Assembly (NCBI RefSeq): GCF_036178145.1
Contig: NZ_CP108067.1
Span: forward strand, 6,337,501-6,401,500
Reading direction: 5' to 3'
DNA: 64,000 nt
Source: Streptomyces sp. NBC_00273
GTDB taxonomy: Bacteria; Actinomycetota; Actinomycetes; Streptomycetales; Streptomycetaceae
Part shown: positions 8,083 through 17,974 of the stretch, one piece after another
Numbering within the stretch: position 1 is the first letter of the stretch
Layout of the letters: each line of letters starts with the position of its first letter
Notes under the pieces: model-generated
The model's database searches: none
What the model saw: the letters and a program-made list of their open reading frames with translations, nothing else
Told to the model about the DNA's origin: nothing
Made by a program: the position numbers and the translations under genes

Positions 8083-10689
8083 TCAGGCCTGAGCGGCAGC
8101 GGCAGCCGCGTCCGCGGACTGGGCCTTCAGGGCGCGCTCGACGCCCGCGCGGGACTCCGAGATCAGACGGCGCAGGGCCGCGTTCGGCTCGGCCGAGGCC
8201 AACCATGCGTCCGTCGCGTCCAGCGTCCCCTGCGAGATCTGGAGCGTCGGGTAGAGGCCCACCGCGATCTGCTGGGCGATCTCGTGGCTGCGGGTCTCCC
8301 AGACCTCCTTGACCGCCGAGAAGAACTTCTCGGTGTACGGGGCCAGCAGCTCGCGCTGGTCGGTCTGGACGAAGCCGCCGATCACCGCCTCCTGCACCGC
8401 GTTCGGCAGGTCGCCGGACTCCACGACCGAGGCCCACGCCTCGGCCTTGGCCTCCGCCGTCGGGCGCGCCGCCCGGGCGGTCGCCGCGTGGCGCTCGCCG
8501 GCCGCCGTGGCGTCCCGCTCCAGCTCCGCGGCGATGGCCGGCTCCTCGGCGACGCCCGTCGCGGCGAGCCGCTCCAGGAACGTCCAGCGCAGCTCGGTGT
8601 CGACGGCCAGGCCCTCGATCTCCGCCGCGCCGTCCAGCAGCGCCGACAGGTAGGTCAGCTGCCCCTCGGTGCGGGCACTGGCCGCGAAGGCCCGCGCCCA
8701 CGCCAGCTGGTGGTCGCTCGCCGGCTCGGCCCCGCGCAGGTGCTCCAGGGTGGCCTCGGTCCAGGCCGCCAGGCCCTGCTCGCGCCACGCCGGGTCGGCG
8801 TACAGGTCGATGGCCAGCTTCACCTGGCGGTGCAGCGACTGGACCACGCCGATGTCGGACTCCTTGCCGATGCCCGAGAGGACCAGCGCGAGGTAGTCGC
8901 GGGTGGCGAGCTCGCCGTCGCGCGTCATGTCCCAGGCCGAGGCCCAGCACAGGGCGCGCGGCAGGGACTCGGTGAAGTCGCCGATGTGCGCGGTGACGGT
9001 GGCGAGGGACTCCTCGTCGAGACGGACCTTCGCGTAGGACAGGTCGTCGTCGTTCAGCAGGAAGACCGCCGGACGGGTGCGGCCGACCAGCTCCGGCACC
9101 GTGGTGAGCGCGCCGTCGATGTCCAGCTCGATCCGGTCGGTGCGCACGAGGGCGCCGTCCTGGAGCTCGTACAGGCCGACCGCAATGCGGTGCGGGCGCA
9201 GGGTGGACTCGCCCTTGGCGCCGGCGGGCAGCGCGGGCGCCTCCTGGCGGATGCCGAAGGCGGTGATCACACCGTTCGCGTCGGTGGTGACCTCCGGGCG
9301 CAGGATGTTGATGCCGGCCGTCTCCAGCCACGCCTTCGACCAGGCGGTCAGGTCGCGGCCCGAGGTCTCCTCCAGGGCGCCCAGCAGGTCGGACAGGCGC
9401 GTGTTCCCGAACGCGTGCGCCTTGAAGTACGCCTGCACGCCCTTGAAGAAGGCGTCCGTGCCGACGTAGGCGACGAGCTGCTTGAGCACCGAGGCGCCCT
9501 TGGCGTACGTGATGCCGTCGAAGTTGACCATGACGTCGTCGAGGTCACGGATGTCGGCCATGATCGGGTGCGTGGAGGGCAGCTGGTCCTGCCGGTACGC
9601 CCAGGTCTTCATGGAGTTGGCGAAGGTGGTCCACGCGTGCGGCCACTTCGAGCCCTCGGCGTACGCCTGGCAGGCGATCGACGTGTACGTTGCGAAGGAC
9701 TCGTTCAGCCACAGGTCGTTCCACCACTCCATGGTGACCAGGTCGCCGAACCACATGTGCGCGAGCTCGTGGAGGATCGTCTCCGCGCGCACCTCGTACG
9801 CCGCGTCCGTCACCTTGGAGCGGAAGACGTACTGGTCGCGGATGGTGACCGCGCCCGCGTTCTCCATGGCGCCCGCGTTGAACTCCGGGACGAAGAGCTG
9901 GTCGTACTTGGCGAAGGGGTAGTCGTAGGCGAACTTCTCCTGGAACCAGTCGAAGCCCTGCCGGGTGACGTCGAAGATCGCGTCCGCGTCGAGGAACTCG
10001 GCGAGCGAGGGGCGGCAGTAGATGCCGAGCGGGACGGACTGGCCGTCCGGGCCCTCGTAGGAGCTGTGCACGGAGTGGTACGGGCCGACGATCAGCGCGG
10101 TGATGTACGAGGAGATGCGCGGGGTCGGCTCGAAGCGCCAGACGTTGTCCTTGACGTCCGCGGCCTCGGCCCCCTCAGGGACGTCCCGTGGCGAGTTCGA
10201 GATGACCGTCCAGCCCTCGGGGGCCGTCACGGTGAACTGGAACGTGGCCTTCAGGTCGGGCTGCTCGAAGCTGGCGAAGACCCGCCGCGCGTCCGGTACC
10301 TCGAACTGGGTGTAGAGGTAGGCCTGCTGGTCGACCGGGTCGACGAAGCGGTGGAGGCCCTCACCGGTGTTCGTGTACGCGCAGTCCGCGACGACGCGGA
10401 GCTCGTTGGCCCCGGCCGCCAGGTGGCGCAGGGCGATCCGGGAGTCGTGGAAGACCGCCGCGACGTCCAGTGACTTGCCGTTGAGGACGACCTCGTGCAC
10501 GGCCGGTGCGACCAGGTCGATGAAGGTCTCGCCCCCGGCCTCGGCCGACTGGAAGCGCACGGTGGTCACGGACGGGTAGGTGCCACCCTCCTGCGCGCCG
10601 CTGAGATCGAGTTCGATCTCGTAGGAGTCGACGGTCAGCAGCTTGGCCCGCTGCTGAGCCTCTTCACGGGTGAGATTCGTGCCTGGCAC
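8083..10689 (-). CDS. pepN: Aminopeptidase N (M1 family metallopeptidase)
   Basis: Removes N-terminal residues from peptides in the cytoplasm. The 868-residue protein has the substrate-binding GAMEN motif (about 273-277), zinc ligands in HELAHMWFGD (HEXXH about 307-311) with the third ligand Glu about 18 residues on (LWLNESFATY, about E330), and a helical ERAP1-like C-terminal domain. The GTG start at 10689 (protein begins PGTNLTREEAQQRAKLL) is preceded by AAGGAG 8 nt upstream. The frame is open a further 44 codons upstream, but that part overlaps other signals and is not typical of the family. It is convergent with LysR across a repeat element and downstream of asd. A paralogue of nearly equal length lies at 19974-22532. 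Confidence 0.95.
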   Translation of the reverse strand: MPGTNLTREEAQQRAKLLTVDSYEIELDLSGAQEGGTYPSVTTVRFQSAEAGGETFIDLVAPAVHEVVLNGKSLDVAAVFHDSRIALRHLAAGANELRVVADCAYTNTGEGLHRFVDPVDQQAYLYTQFEVPDARRVFASFEQPDLKATFQFTVTAPEGWTVISNSPRDVPEGAEAADVKDNVWRFEPTPRISSYITALIVGPYHSVHSSYEGPDGQSVPLGIYCRPSLAEFLDADAIFDVTRQGFDWFQEKFAYDYPFAKYDQLFVPEFNAGAMENAGAVTIRDQYVFRSKVTDAAYEVRAETILHELAHMWFGDLVTMEWWNDLWLNESFATYTSIACQAYAEGSKWPHAWTTFANSMKTWAYRQDQLPSTHPIMADIRDLDDVMVNFDGITYAKGASVLKQLVAYVGTDAFFKGVQAYFKAHAFGNTRLSDLLGALEETSGRDLTAWSKAWLETAGINILRPEVTTDANGVITAFGIRQEAPALPAGAKGESTLRPHRIAVGLYELQDGALVRTDRIELDIDGALTTVPELVGRTRPAVFLLNDDDLSYAKVRLDEESLATVTAHIGDFTESLPRALCWASAWDMTRDGELATRDYLALVLSGIGKESDIGVVQSLHRQVKLAIDLYADPAWREQGLAAWTEATLEHLRGAEPASDHQLAWARAFAASARTEGQLTYLSALLDGAAEIEGLAVDTELRWTFLERLAATGVAEEPAIAAELERDATAAGERHAATARAARPTAEAKAEAWASVVESGDLPNAVQEAVIGGFVQTDQRELLAPYTEKFFSAVKEVWETRSHEIAQQIAVGLYPTLQISQGTLDATDAWLASAEPNAALRRLISESRAGVERALKAQSADAAAAAAQA

Positions 10690-10780
10690 GCGTTCATCTC
10701 CTTCGATGGTGACGTTGCCCGGCCATCCTGCCATCCGGACAGCGCTGCCGCCTCGGACTAATCCACGGGCGAAAAAACGC

Positions 10781-10817
10781 ACGCGGGGGCGGCACCGTGA
10801 CGGTGCCGCCCCCGCGT
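10781..10817 (-). terminator. Rho-independent terminator after asd
   Basis: A perfect 17-bp inverted repeat (ACGCGGGGGCGGCACCG / CGGTGCCGCCCCCGCGT) with a TGA loop. On the minus strand it is followed by GCGTTTTTTCG, a real U-tract, and begins 13 bp after the asd stop codon. Confidence 0.93.
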
Positions 10818-10830
10818 CCAACGAGCGGGA

Positions 10831-12042
<1,212 letters not shown>

Positions 12043-12119
12043 TTAACGTCCGGTCTGTCGTGACCGCTATCCGGACATGACCGACCGCAGAACGAACCAC
12101 CGATTCGGGGAGATCCACC

Positions 12120-13601
12120 GTGCGCGCCATCCGCCACCGCCGCCGGTCCATACCGGCGCTCGCCGCCCTCGCGGCCGCCGCCGTCGCCGCGCCCGTCCTG
12201 CTGACCGCCACGCCGGCGGCCGCCCACCCGCGCGAGGGCCGGCTGGCCAAGGAGCTGGTGGAGGAGGTCACCGCCAAGGGCGCCTGGCGCCACCTGAAGA
12301 AGTTCCAGCAGATCGCCGACGCCAACGGCGGCAACCGTGCCGCCGGTACGCCGGGCCACGCGGCCTCCGCCGCCTACGTGTACGACACGCTGAAGAAGGC
12401 CGGGTACCAGGTCTCGTACCAGGACTTCGACATCTACGAGGCGCACACCAAGGCGGAGAAGACCACCGTCCTCGGCCCGGACTCCCGCGAGCTGGCCACC
12501 GCCGCCTTCACCTTCACCAAGTCCACCCCGGCCGGCGGCCTGGCCGCGCCGCTGGCCCTGGCCCGGGTCGACGAGACCCCCGGCTGCACGGCCGACGACT
12601 ACCCGGCCGGTGCCTTCGCCGGGAAGATCGCCCTGGTCAAGCGGGGTGCGTGCACCTTCGTGGAGAAGCAGCGGGCCGCCGCCGCGGCCGGCGCGCTCGG
12701 CGTCATCGTCTACAACCACAGCGGAACCACCCCGGTGCGCGGCGGGTTCTCCTCGCCCGCCGAGGGGATCATCCCGAGCGCCGGCATCACACTGGCCGAC
12801 GGCGAGGCGCTGGCCGCGGCCGCCGCGAAGGGCGAGGTGAGCGTGCGGCTGGAGCTGGACCAGGAGCACGTGAAGAAGACCACCCGCAACGTGATCGCCG
12901 AGACCCGGGGCGGTCGCTCCGACCGCGTGGTGACCGTGGGCGCCCACCTGGACTCGGTACCCGAGGGCCCGGGCATCAACGACAACGGCTCCGGTTCGGC
13001 CGGGCTGCTGGAGGTGGCCCTGAAGCTCGCGGACGAGGGCGCCAACAAGAAGGGCAAGGGGCCTGCCAACAAGGTGCGCTTCGGCTGGTGGTCGGCGGAG
13101 GAGCTGGGCCTGCTGGGCTCGGAGCACTACGTCGCGCAGCTGTCCGAGAAGCAGAAGAAGGACATCGCGCTCTACCTCAACTTCGACATGATCGCCTCGC
13201 CGAACCCGGTGCAGTTCGTCTACGACGGGGACGACTCGGACAGGACGGGCGCGGGTGCGGGGCCGGCGGGCTCGGCCGAGATCGAGGCGCTGATCAACGG
13301 CTTCCTCGACAAGAAGGGCAAGCCGCACGAGGGCAGTGACTTCGACGGCCGCTCCGACTACGGCCCGTTCATCGCGAACGGCATCCCGGCGGGCGGCACC
13401 TTCACCGGCGCCGAGGGCATCAAGACCGTCGAGCAGGCCGGGCGCTACGGCGGTACGGCCGGGGCCCCGTACGACCCGAACTACCACGGGAAGGGGGACG
13501 ACCTGAAGAACCTGGACCTGAAGGTCTTCGACACCAACCTGGACGTGATCGCGCACGCGGTCGGCACCTACGCCGAGTCGCTGCGCTCGCTCGGCAAGTA
13601 G
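12120..13601 (+). CDS. Secreted M28 zinc aminopeptidase with PA domain
   Basis: An extracellular aminopeptidase of the Streptomyces griseus aminopeptidase (SGAP) type. GTG 12120 is preceded by GGGGAG. A signal peptide of about 35 residues (RHRRRS, hydrophobic Ala/Val/Leu core, ATPAAA cut site) leads a PA (protease-associated) domain at about 130-240. The M28 catalytic domain follows with a full zinc set: H276 in VGAHLDSV, D288 in GINDNGSG, catalytic/ligand Glu pair E327-E328 in WWSAEELG, D356 in LNFDMI and H456 near NYHGKGDD. Length is 493 residues. It is convergent with the giant subtilase gene, sharing a hairpin terminator. It likely digests extracellular peptides made by such proteases. 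Confidence 0.93.
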   Translation: MRAIRHRRRSIPALAALAAAAVAAPVLLTATPAAAHPREGRLAKELVEEVTAKGAWRHLKKFQQIADANGGNRAAGTPGHAASAAYVYDTLKKAGYQVSYQDFDIYEAHTKAEKTTVLGPDSRELATAAFTFTKSTPAGGLAAPLALARVDETPGCTADDYPAGAFAGKIALVKRGACTFVEKQRAAAAAGALGVIVYNHSGTTPVRGGFSSPAEGIIPSAGITLADGEALAAAAAKGEVSVRLELDQEHVKKTTRNVIAETRGGRSDRVVTVGAHLDSVPEGPGINDNGSGSAGLLEVALKLADEGANKKGKGPANKVRFGWWSAEELGLLGSEHYVAQLSEKQKKDIALYLNFDMIASPNPVQFVYDGDDSDRTGAGAGPAGSAEIEALINGFLDKKGKPHEGSDFDGRSDYGPFIANGIPAGGTFTGAEGIKTVEQAGRYGGTAGAPYDPNYHGKGDDLKNLDLKVFDTNLDVIAHAVGTYAESLRSLGK

Positions 13602-13634
13602 CAGGACCGCAAGGAGCAGGACCGGGGGAACGGC

Positions 13635-13672
13635 CCGAGGGGGCGGTGCTCGTCAGAGCGCCGCCCCCTCGG
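13635..13672. terminator. Bidirectional terminator between convergent peptidase genes
   Basis: 12-bp perfect arms CCGAGGGGGCGG (13635-13646) and CCGCCCCCTCGG (13661-13672), with an inner GCTC/GAGC stem and a GTCA loop. It lies midway in the 92 bp gap between the M28 and subtilase stop codons. Confidence 0.88.
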
Positions 13673-13693
13673 GGTCTTCCGTACTGCGGGGTC

Positions 13694-16600
13694 CTACGGG
13701 AGGACCTTCTCGATCTGCACGCTGCCGGTGCCGGCGGCGGTGCCGCGGGCGTTGAGCAGCTGGACCTGGCCGAAGAACTGTCGGCCCTCGGGGGCCGCGC
13801 TGCTGACCAGGACGTTCGCCGAGACCTGCGCGGTGGCGCCGGTGGCGAGGTTCACCGCGGCGGCCTCGTCGACCTGGACGGAGCCCAGGGCGGCCGAGAA
13901 GAACACGTCACGGTAGTCGTACGTGGTGGAGCCGGACGGGATCGCGTAGCCGATCACCTTGACGGTGTAGGTGCCCGCGGCCGGGTTCACCAGGCTCACG
14001 GCCTCTTCGGAGTCGCCGTCGGCGGCCGAGCCGACCTTGACGCCGTCCTTGTAGACCTCCAGGTCGAGGTCGGCGGCGGTGTCGGACACCTTGCCGATCG
14101 CGACGTCGAGGCGCGAGGTGCCCGCGGGGACCACGATCTCGGTGGAGTGGGTCTGACCGGGCGCGATGGTCGGCTTGGCGACCTTCGCGGAACCGAGCGG
14201 ACCGCCGGCGAGCTTGCCGCCGGAGATGGCCGCGCCGGCGTTCTTGACGCTCCACTGGACCGGGGCGGGGGTGCCCTGCTTCACCTCGGGCAGGACCTTG
14301 ACCGCGGGGTCGAAGGCCGCGCCGAGCACGGAGACGTCCAGCTTGAACGGGTTGTCGAGCACCGGCGACGTACGACGGGCCTCGACCTCGATCTCCCAGA
14401 CACCCGGGGTCGGCTCGGGGTACGAGCGGACGTCGGGGCGGCAGGTGTTGGCCGGGTTGTCGTAGTTCGGGTAGCAGTTGGTCGTGGCCGTCGGGTCGAC
14501 CGGCACGCCGTGCGGGTGGATCGCGATGAAGCGCGTCTGGGCGCCCGCCGCGAGACCGCCGAGGGCGACCTCCAGGCTCTTGGCGCCCGGCGGGACCGTC
14601 ACGAAGTACGACTTGTGGCTGTTGCGCTGCACCGAGGAGGTCTCAGACAGGGCGAACGACGGCGCGGCCAGGGGGGCGGCGGCCACGACGGTCGTCAGGA
14701 TCTGCTTGTCGATGCCCTCGGTGGTCTCGTCGTCCAGCTGCAGGATGCCGCTGTGGACGCCGGCGGTCTTGGCGTTGGCCTCGACCTTGATGGTGACGGG
14801 CTTGTTCAGCGGCAGGGTGACGTAGTCGTAGCCGCCGATGACCTTGAAGGTGCCGTCGTTGTTGCGCCAGCTCAGGTCGTGCCGGGTGCCGTACTTGACG
14901 CCCGTGGTGCGGGTGACGACGACGTTGTAGACCTTCTTCTGGCCGACCTTGAGGCCGCCCTCGCGGTCGTACAGGCCGGTGCCGAAGCCCGGGGTCTTCA
15001 GGAACTGGTCGATCGCGGTGTCGACCGGCGCCTTGACGGTGAACTCGTTGGCCTTCGCGTCGCGCTGGATGGACTCCCACGCGCCGGGGATGTCGATCAG
15101 ACCCGAACCCTGCGCGTGCGCGGGGACGTTGTCGATCTTCTTGGCGGCCGTGGTGAGCGCGACCCGCAGGGAGGCCGGCGTCAGCTTGATGTTGTTCTGC
15201 TTGGCGGCCGAGATCAGCAGGGCGCTGGCGCCCGCGGCCTGCGGCGAGGCCATCGAGGTGCCCTGGAGCATGCCGTAACCGGCCGGCAGGGTGTAGCCGG
15301 CCTCCTTCACCGGGGCGCCGGGCAGCCAGGTCTGGATGGTGTTGATGGCTGCGCCGGGGGCGCTGATGGTCGGCGTGAAGCCGCCGTCCTCACGCGGACC
15401 GCGCGAGGAGAAGGGGAACATGTTGTACTTCGTGCTCACACCGGAGCCGTAGTTGGCGGCCCAGGTCTCCTTGGAGACCGACGCGCCCACGGAGATGACC
15501 TTGTCCGCGAGGGCGGGGTCGCCGATGGTGTTGACGCCCGGGCCCGAGTTGCCGGCCGAGATGACCAGCTGGACGCCGTAGGTGTCGATGAGGTTCTTGT
15601 AGAGCTCGGAGCGCGCGTTGTTGCCGTCGTTCAGCGCCGGCAGACCACCGATGGACATGTTGACGATGTCCACGCCGCGGTTGACGACGAGGTCGATCAT
15701 GCCCTCGGTCAGCGCGACGTTGGTGCAGCCGCCGGACCACGAGCAGGCGCGCGAGGAGACGAGCTTGGCGCCGGGCGCCTCACCGTTCATCTGGCCGCCG
15801 AAGAGGCTGTTGGCGGCGGTGATGCCGGCGACGTGCGTGCCGTGCTCGGACTCGATGATGCCGACGTTGACGAAGTCGGCCTTCTTGCCGACCCAGTCGC
15901 CGCCCAGCGGGTCCATCGGGACGTTCTTGCGGATCTCGATCACGAACGGGATGCGCTCGGCGACGTCGGTCGCCGGGTTGTCCGTGCCGAAGTAGCCGAT
16001 CTGGTAGCCGTCCTTGTACGGCTTCATCGGCTCGTTGTTCGTGAAGTCGCCGTCCTGGTCGGTGTCGACGCGGACGGTGCCGGCGGCGGCGTCGTAGAGC
16101 AGGCCGAACCGGTCGGTGGTGTCCCCGTCGCGGTTGACGTCGCCCTTCATGTCACCGGTGGCGGTGATCGACTCGCTGAAGCGGCTCCACTGGAAGCTGC
16201 CCTCCGGGGCCTTCCAGCTCTGGCCGCCCGCGGTGAAGCTGCCGCCGCTGGAGGTGACCGGGGTGATCTGCGGGCGCCAGGTGGCGTCGTTGTCGGTGAT
16301 CGGGTCGGTGGCCGTCACCCAGTCGACGATCTTGCGCTCGCCGGTGGTGGTCTTCTGCAGGGCCGGGTGACCGAGGTCGATGCCCGAGTCCATGATGCCG
16401 ATGGTCACTCCGCGGCCGTCGGCCTGCGGGTTGTCCTTCACGAAGTCGACCGCACCCGTCTCGAAGGACGGGTTGTACGGGTTCTTCGCGGGGGTGTTCT
16501 TGTCCGGCGCCGCGTAGGTCTCGGCGGCGGTCTTCTTCACCGTGCCGCTCTCGCGGTCCGCGTCGGGGCGCGGGTCCGGCAGCTGGATCTCGTGCCGCAG

Positions 16601-17017
16601 GTCGATGCCGTGCACCGAGGACAGCTTGGTGGCCGCCTTCAGCGCGGCGTCGGCCTTGTCGGTGGGCAGGGTGGCGCGCACGTAACCGAGGTTGTCGTAC
16701 GTCTGGCCCACCGAGGCACCCTGGACCGAGCCGAGCTGGTCCGCCACCTGCTTGGTCTGGCCGGGGGCGGTCGCGACCATGACGGTGACGTTCGCGTCGC
16801 CCTTGGCCTTGGCCTGCTGAAGGAGTTCGGCGTCGGCCGAACCGAGCTTCTGGTCTGCGGACTTGACCGCGGGCGAGGTGCCCGGGGTGTCCGCGCCGGT
16901 CGCCGCGAAGACGGGCCCGGCGCCGGTGGCCGCGAGTGCGGCGACCAGACCGGCCGCGGCCGCGACGCGCGCGACGCGTCTGGCCCCGGATATGGAACTG
17001 GGGGATTCGAGGGTCAT
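13694..17017 (-). CDS. Very large secreted subtilisin-family (S8) serine protease, TPPII-like
   Basis: About 1107 residues. ATG 17017 (MTLESPSS) is preferred because AGGG sits 6 nt upstream. An ATG six bases earlier is too close to it. Layout: signal peptide about 1-39 (ends GPVFA-A), an I9-like pro-region about 68-142, and a catalytic domain with Asp in IGIMDSGIDLGHP (about D210), His in SEHGTHVAG (about H392) and Ser in GTSMASPQ (about S588). The C-terminus has beta-sandwich domains including a PPC-like segment near the end. The 180-residue Asp-to-His spacing is far larger than in subtilisin and recalls tripeptidyl peptidase II, as does the GERKIVDWV context after the Asp. Acidic repeats (DVNRDGDTTDRFG, DTDQDGDFTN) inside the insert look calcium-binding. 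Confidence 0.9.
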   Translation of the reverse strand: MTLESPSSISGARRVARVAAAAGLVAALAATGAGPVFAATGADTPGTSPAVKSADQKLGSADAELLQQAKAKGDANVTVMVATAPGQTKQVADQLGSVQGASVGQTYDNLGYVRATLPTDKADAALKAATKLSSVHGIDLRHEIQLPDPRPDADRESGTVKKTAAETYAAPDKNTPAKNPYNPSFETGAVDFVKDNPQADGRGVTIGIMDSGIDLGHPALQKTTTGERKIVDWVTATDPITDNDATWRPQITPVTSSGGSFTAGGQSWKAPEGSFQWSRFSESITATGDMKGDVNRDGDTTDRFGLLYDAAAGTVRVDTDQDGDFTNNEPMKPYKDGYQIGYFGTDNPATDVAERIPFVIEIRKNVPMDPLGGDWVGKKADFVNVGIIESEHGTHVAGITAANSLFGGQMNGEAPGAKLVSSRACSWSGGCTNVALTEGMIDLVVNRGVDIVNMSIGGLPALNDGNNARSELYKNLIDTYGVQLVISAGNSGPGVNTIGDPALADKVISVGASVSKETWAANYGSGVSTKYNMFPFSSRGPREDGGFTPTISAPGAAINTIQTWLPGAPVKEAGYTLPAGYGMLQGTSMASPQAAGASALLISAAKQNNIKLTPASLRVALTTAAKKIDNVPAHAQGSGLIDIPGAWESIQRDAKANEFTVKAPVDTAIDQFLKTPGFGTGLYDREGGLKVGQKKVYNVVVTRTTGVKYGTRHDLSWRNNDGTFKVIGGYDYVTLPLNKPVTIKVEANAKTAGVHSGILQLDDETTEGIDKQILTTVVAAAPLAAPSFALSETSSVQRNSHKSYFVTVPPGAKSLEVALGGLAAGAQTRFIAIHPHGVPVDPTATTNCYPNYDNPANTCRPDVRSYPEPTPGVWEIEVEARRTSPVLDNPFKLDVSVLGAAFDPAVKVLPEVKQGTPAPVQWSVKNAGAAISGGKLAGGPLGSAKVAKPTIAPGQTHSTEIVVPAGTSRLDVAIGKVSDTAADLDLEVYKDGVKVGSAADGDSEEAVSLVNPAAGTYTVKVIGYAIPSGSTTYDYRDVFFSAALGSVQVDEAAAVNLATGATAQVSANVLVSSAAPEGRQFFGQVQLLNARGTAAGTGSVQIEKVLP

Positions 17018-17240
17018 CAGCATCCCTGGTAAGTGAAAGATACGGTCCGGATTTCGGTGCCGGATGACCGGTCAGCTTGGCCTAAGCGACAGCTCTTTGG
17101 GGAGAGTTGTCATTGACCGAGACCTGTCATGGCGGAACCTCGCCAGCGCGAAGAATGCGCCAGCACGGCCTTACCGGGGCACAGTGGTGCGAACCGCAGG
17201 GGCTGATCGGTCGATTTATCGACTTGGCGGCCATGCATCA
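17018..17240. other. Upstream region of the subtilase gene
   Basis: No convincing gene. It contains a perfect palindrome, GTCGAT-TT-ATCGAC (17210-17223), about 190 bp upstream of the protease start, which could be a regulator site. I could not place a confident promoter. Confidence 0.35.
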
Positions 17241-17268
17241 GCACCGGGACGCGATCGCGCCCCGGTGC
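17241..17268 (-). terminator. Hairpin after the CGNR gene
   Basis: GCACCGGG / CCCGGTGC arms (17241-17248, 17261-17268) with an inner CGCG-AT-CGCG stem, starting about 20 bp beyond the CGNR stop codon. No U-tract follows. Confidence 0.6.
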
Positions 17269-17290
17269 AGGTGTGACAGATTTCGCGCGC

Positions 17291-17851
17291 TCAGCGCTCG
17301 CGCGTGCGCGCGTAGTGGCGCGAGGCTTTCGCCCGGTTTCCGCAGGCGGCCATCGAGCACCAGCGCCGCGTGCCGTTGCGCGAGACGTCGAAGAAGCGCA
17401 GGACGCAGGTCTCGGACGCGCACGTGCGGATCCGGTCGGGCGCGGATCCCAGTAGGTCGAGGTAGTCGCGCGCCGCGGTCCAGGCGGGCCCCCAGGTCGG
17501 ATCGGCGAACTCGGCGCGCTCGCCCGGGCCTTCGGCGGTGAGGGTGGCGCGGATGCGGCCGTGCTCCAGTACGGCGTCGACCAGGGTGCGGGCGCTCTCG
17601 TCGGTCGGGTCCGCGACCGCGCGGGCCAGGGCCTCGCGCGCGGTCAGTAGGTGGACGAGGGTGGCCGCGTCCGCGCGGAAGCGGTCGGCCAGGCCGGTGC
17701 TCTCCAGCCAGACCGCCAGCCCCTGTACCCGGGTGAGCCCGGCCGCACCGGCGAAGAGGTCCAGTGGTTCGCCGTCTGCGACCCAGCGGGTGTTGAGCAG
17801 GTCGAGGGCGACCGGCTCCCCGGTCAGGGGTCGTGGATCCGCCGCCGTCAT
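17291..17851 (-). CDS. CGNR zinc-finger protein (ABATE-domain regulator)
   Basis: A 186-residue protein. The N-terminal alpha-rich ABATE-like domain begins with LTGEPVALDLLNTRW. The C-terminus is the CGNR zinc finger: CASETCVLRFFD, then RRWCSMAACGNRAKASRHYAR, giving a C-x4-C plus C-x4-C-G-N-R cluster. The family is taken to be stress-linked transcription regulators. DNA binding through the basic C-terminus is inferred from the family. ATG 17851 has a GAAGGG about 11 nt upstream. It diverges from a PNPOx-fold gene, and the 123 bp between them holds a strong promoter and several copies of a CTAACC motif, making it a likely local repressor. Confidence 0.88.
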   Translation of the reverse strand: MTAADPRPLTGEPVALDLLNTRWVADGEPLDLFAGAAGLTRVQGLAVWLESTGLADRFRADAATLVHLLTAREALARAVADPTDESARTLVDAVLEHGRIRATLTAEGPGERAEFADPTWGPAWTAARDYLDLLGSAPDRIRTCASETCVLRFFDVSRNGTRRWCSMAACGNRAKASRHYARTRER

Positions 17852-17878
17852 GTCGCTGGAGCCCTTCTCGCCGGGTGA

Positions 17879-17949
17879 CTAACCCTTCAAGGGTACGTGA
17901 GCGGTTGACGCCTGCCTGCCTAACCTTTAACCTCAGGGTGAAAGGTTAG
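17879..17949 (+). promoter_or_regulatory. Promoter-operator of the PNPOx-like gene with repeated CTAACC/GGTTAG motifs
   Basis: A near-consensus promoter: -35 TTGACG (17905-17910), 17-bp spacer, -10 TAACCT (17928-17933). Two inverted repeats flank or overlap it: ACCCTT-C-AAGGGT (17882-17894) and CTAACCTTT (17920-17928) paired with AAAGGTTAG (17941-17949). The second spans the -10, as expected for a repressor site. Confidence 0.7.
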
Positions 17950-17974
17950 ATTCGATCGTGGGAAGGTTCCTCCG

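Noticed and set aside
13646..17032. A 1128-residue frame on the plus strand opposite the subtilase gene
   Set aside because: It mirrors the protease gene exactly. GC-rich third positions leave the antisense frame stop-free. It has no ribosome site, and its composition (Gly/Arg/Val/Asp) is that of an antisense shadow.
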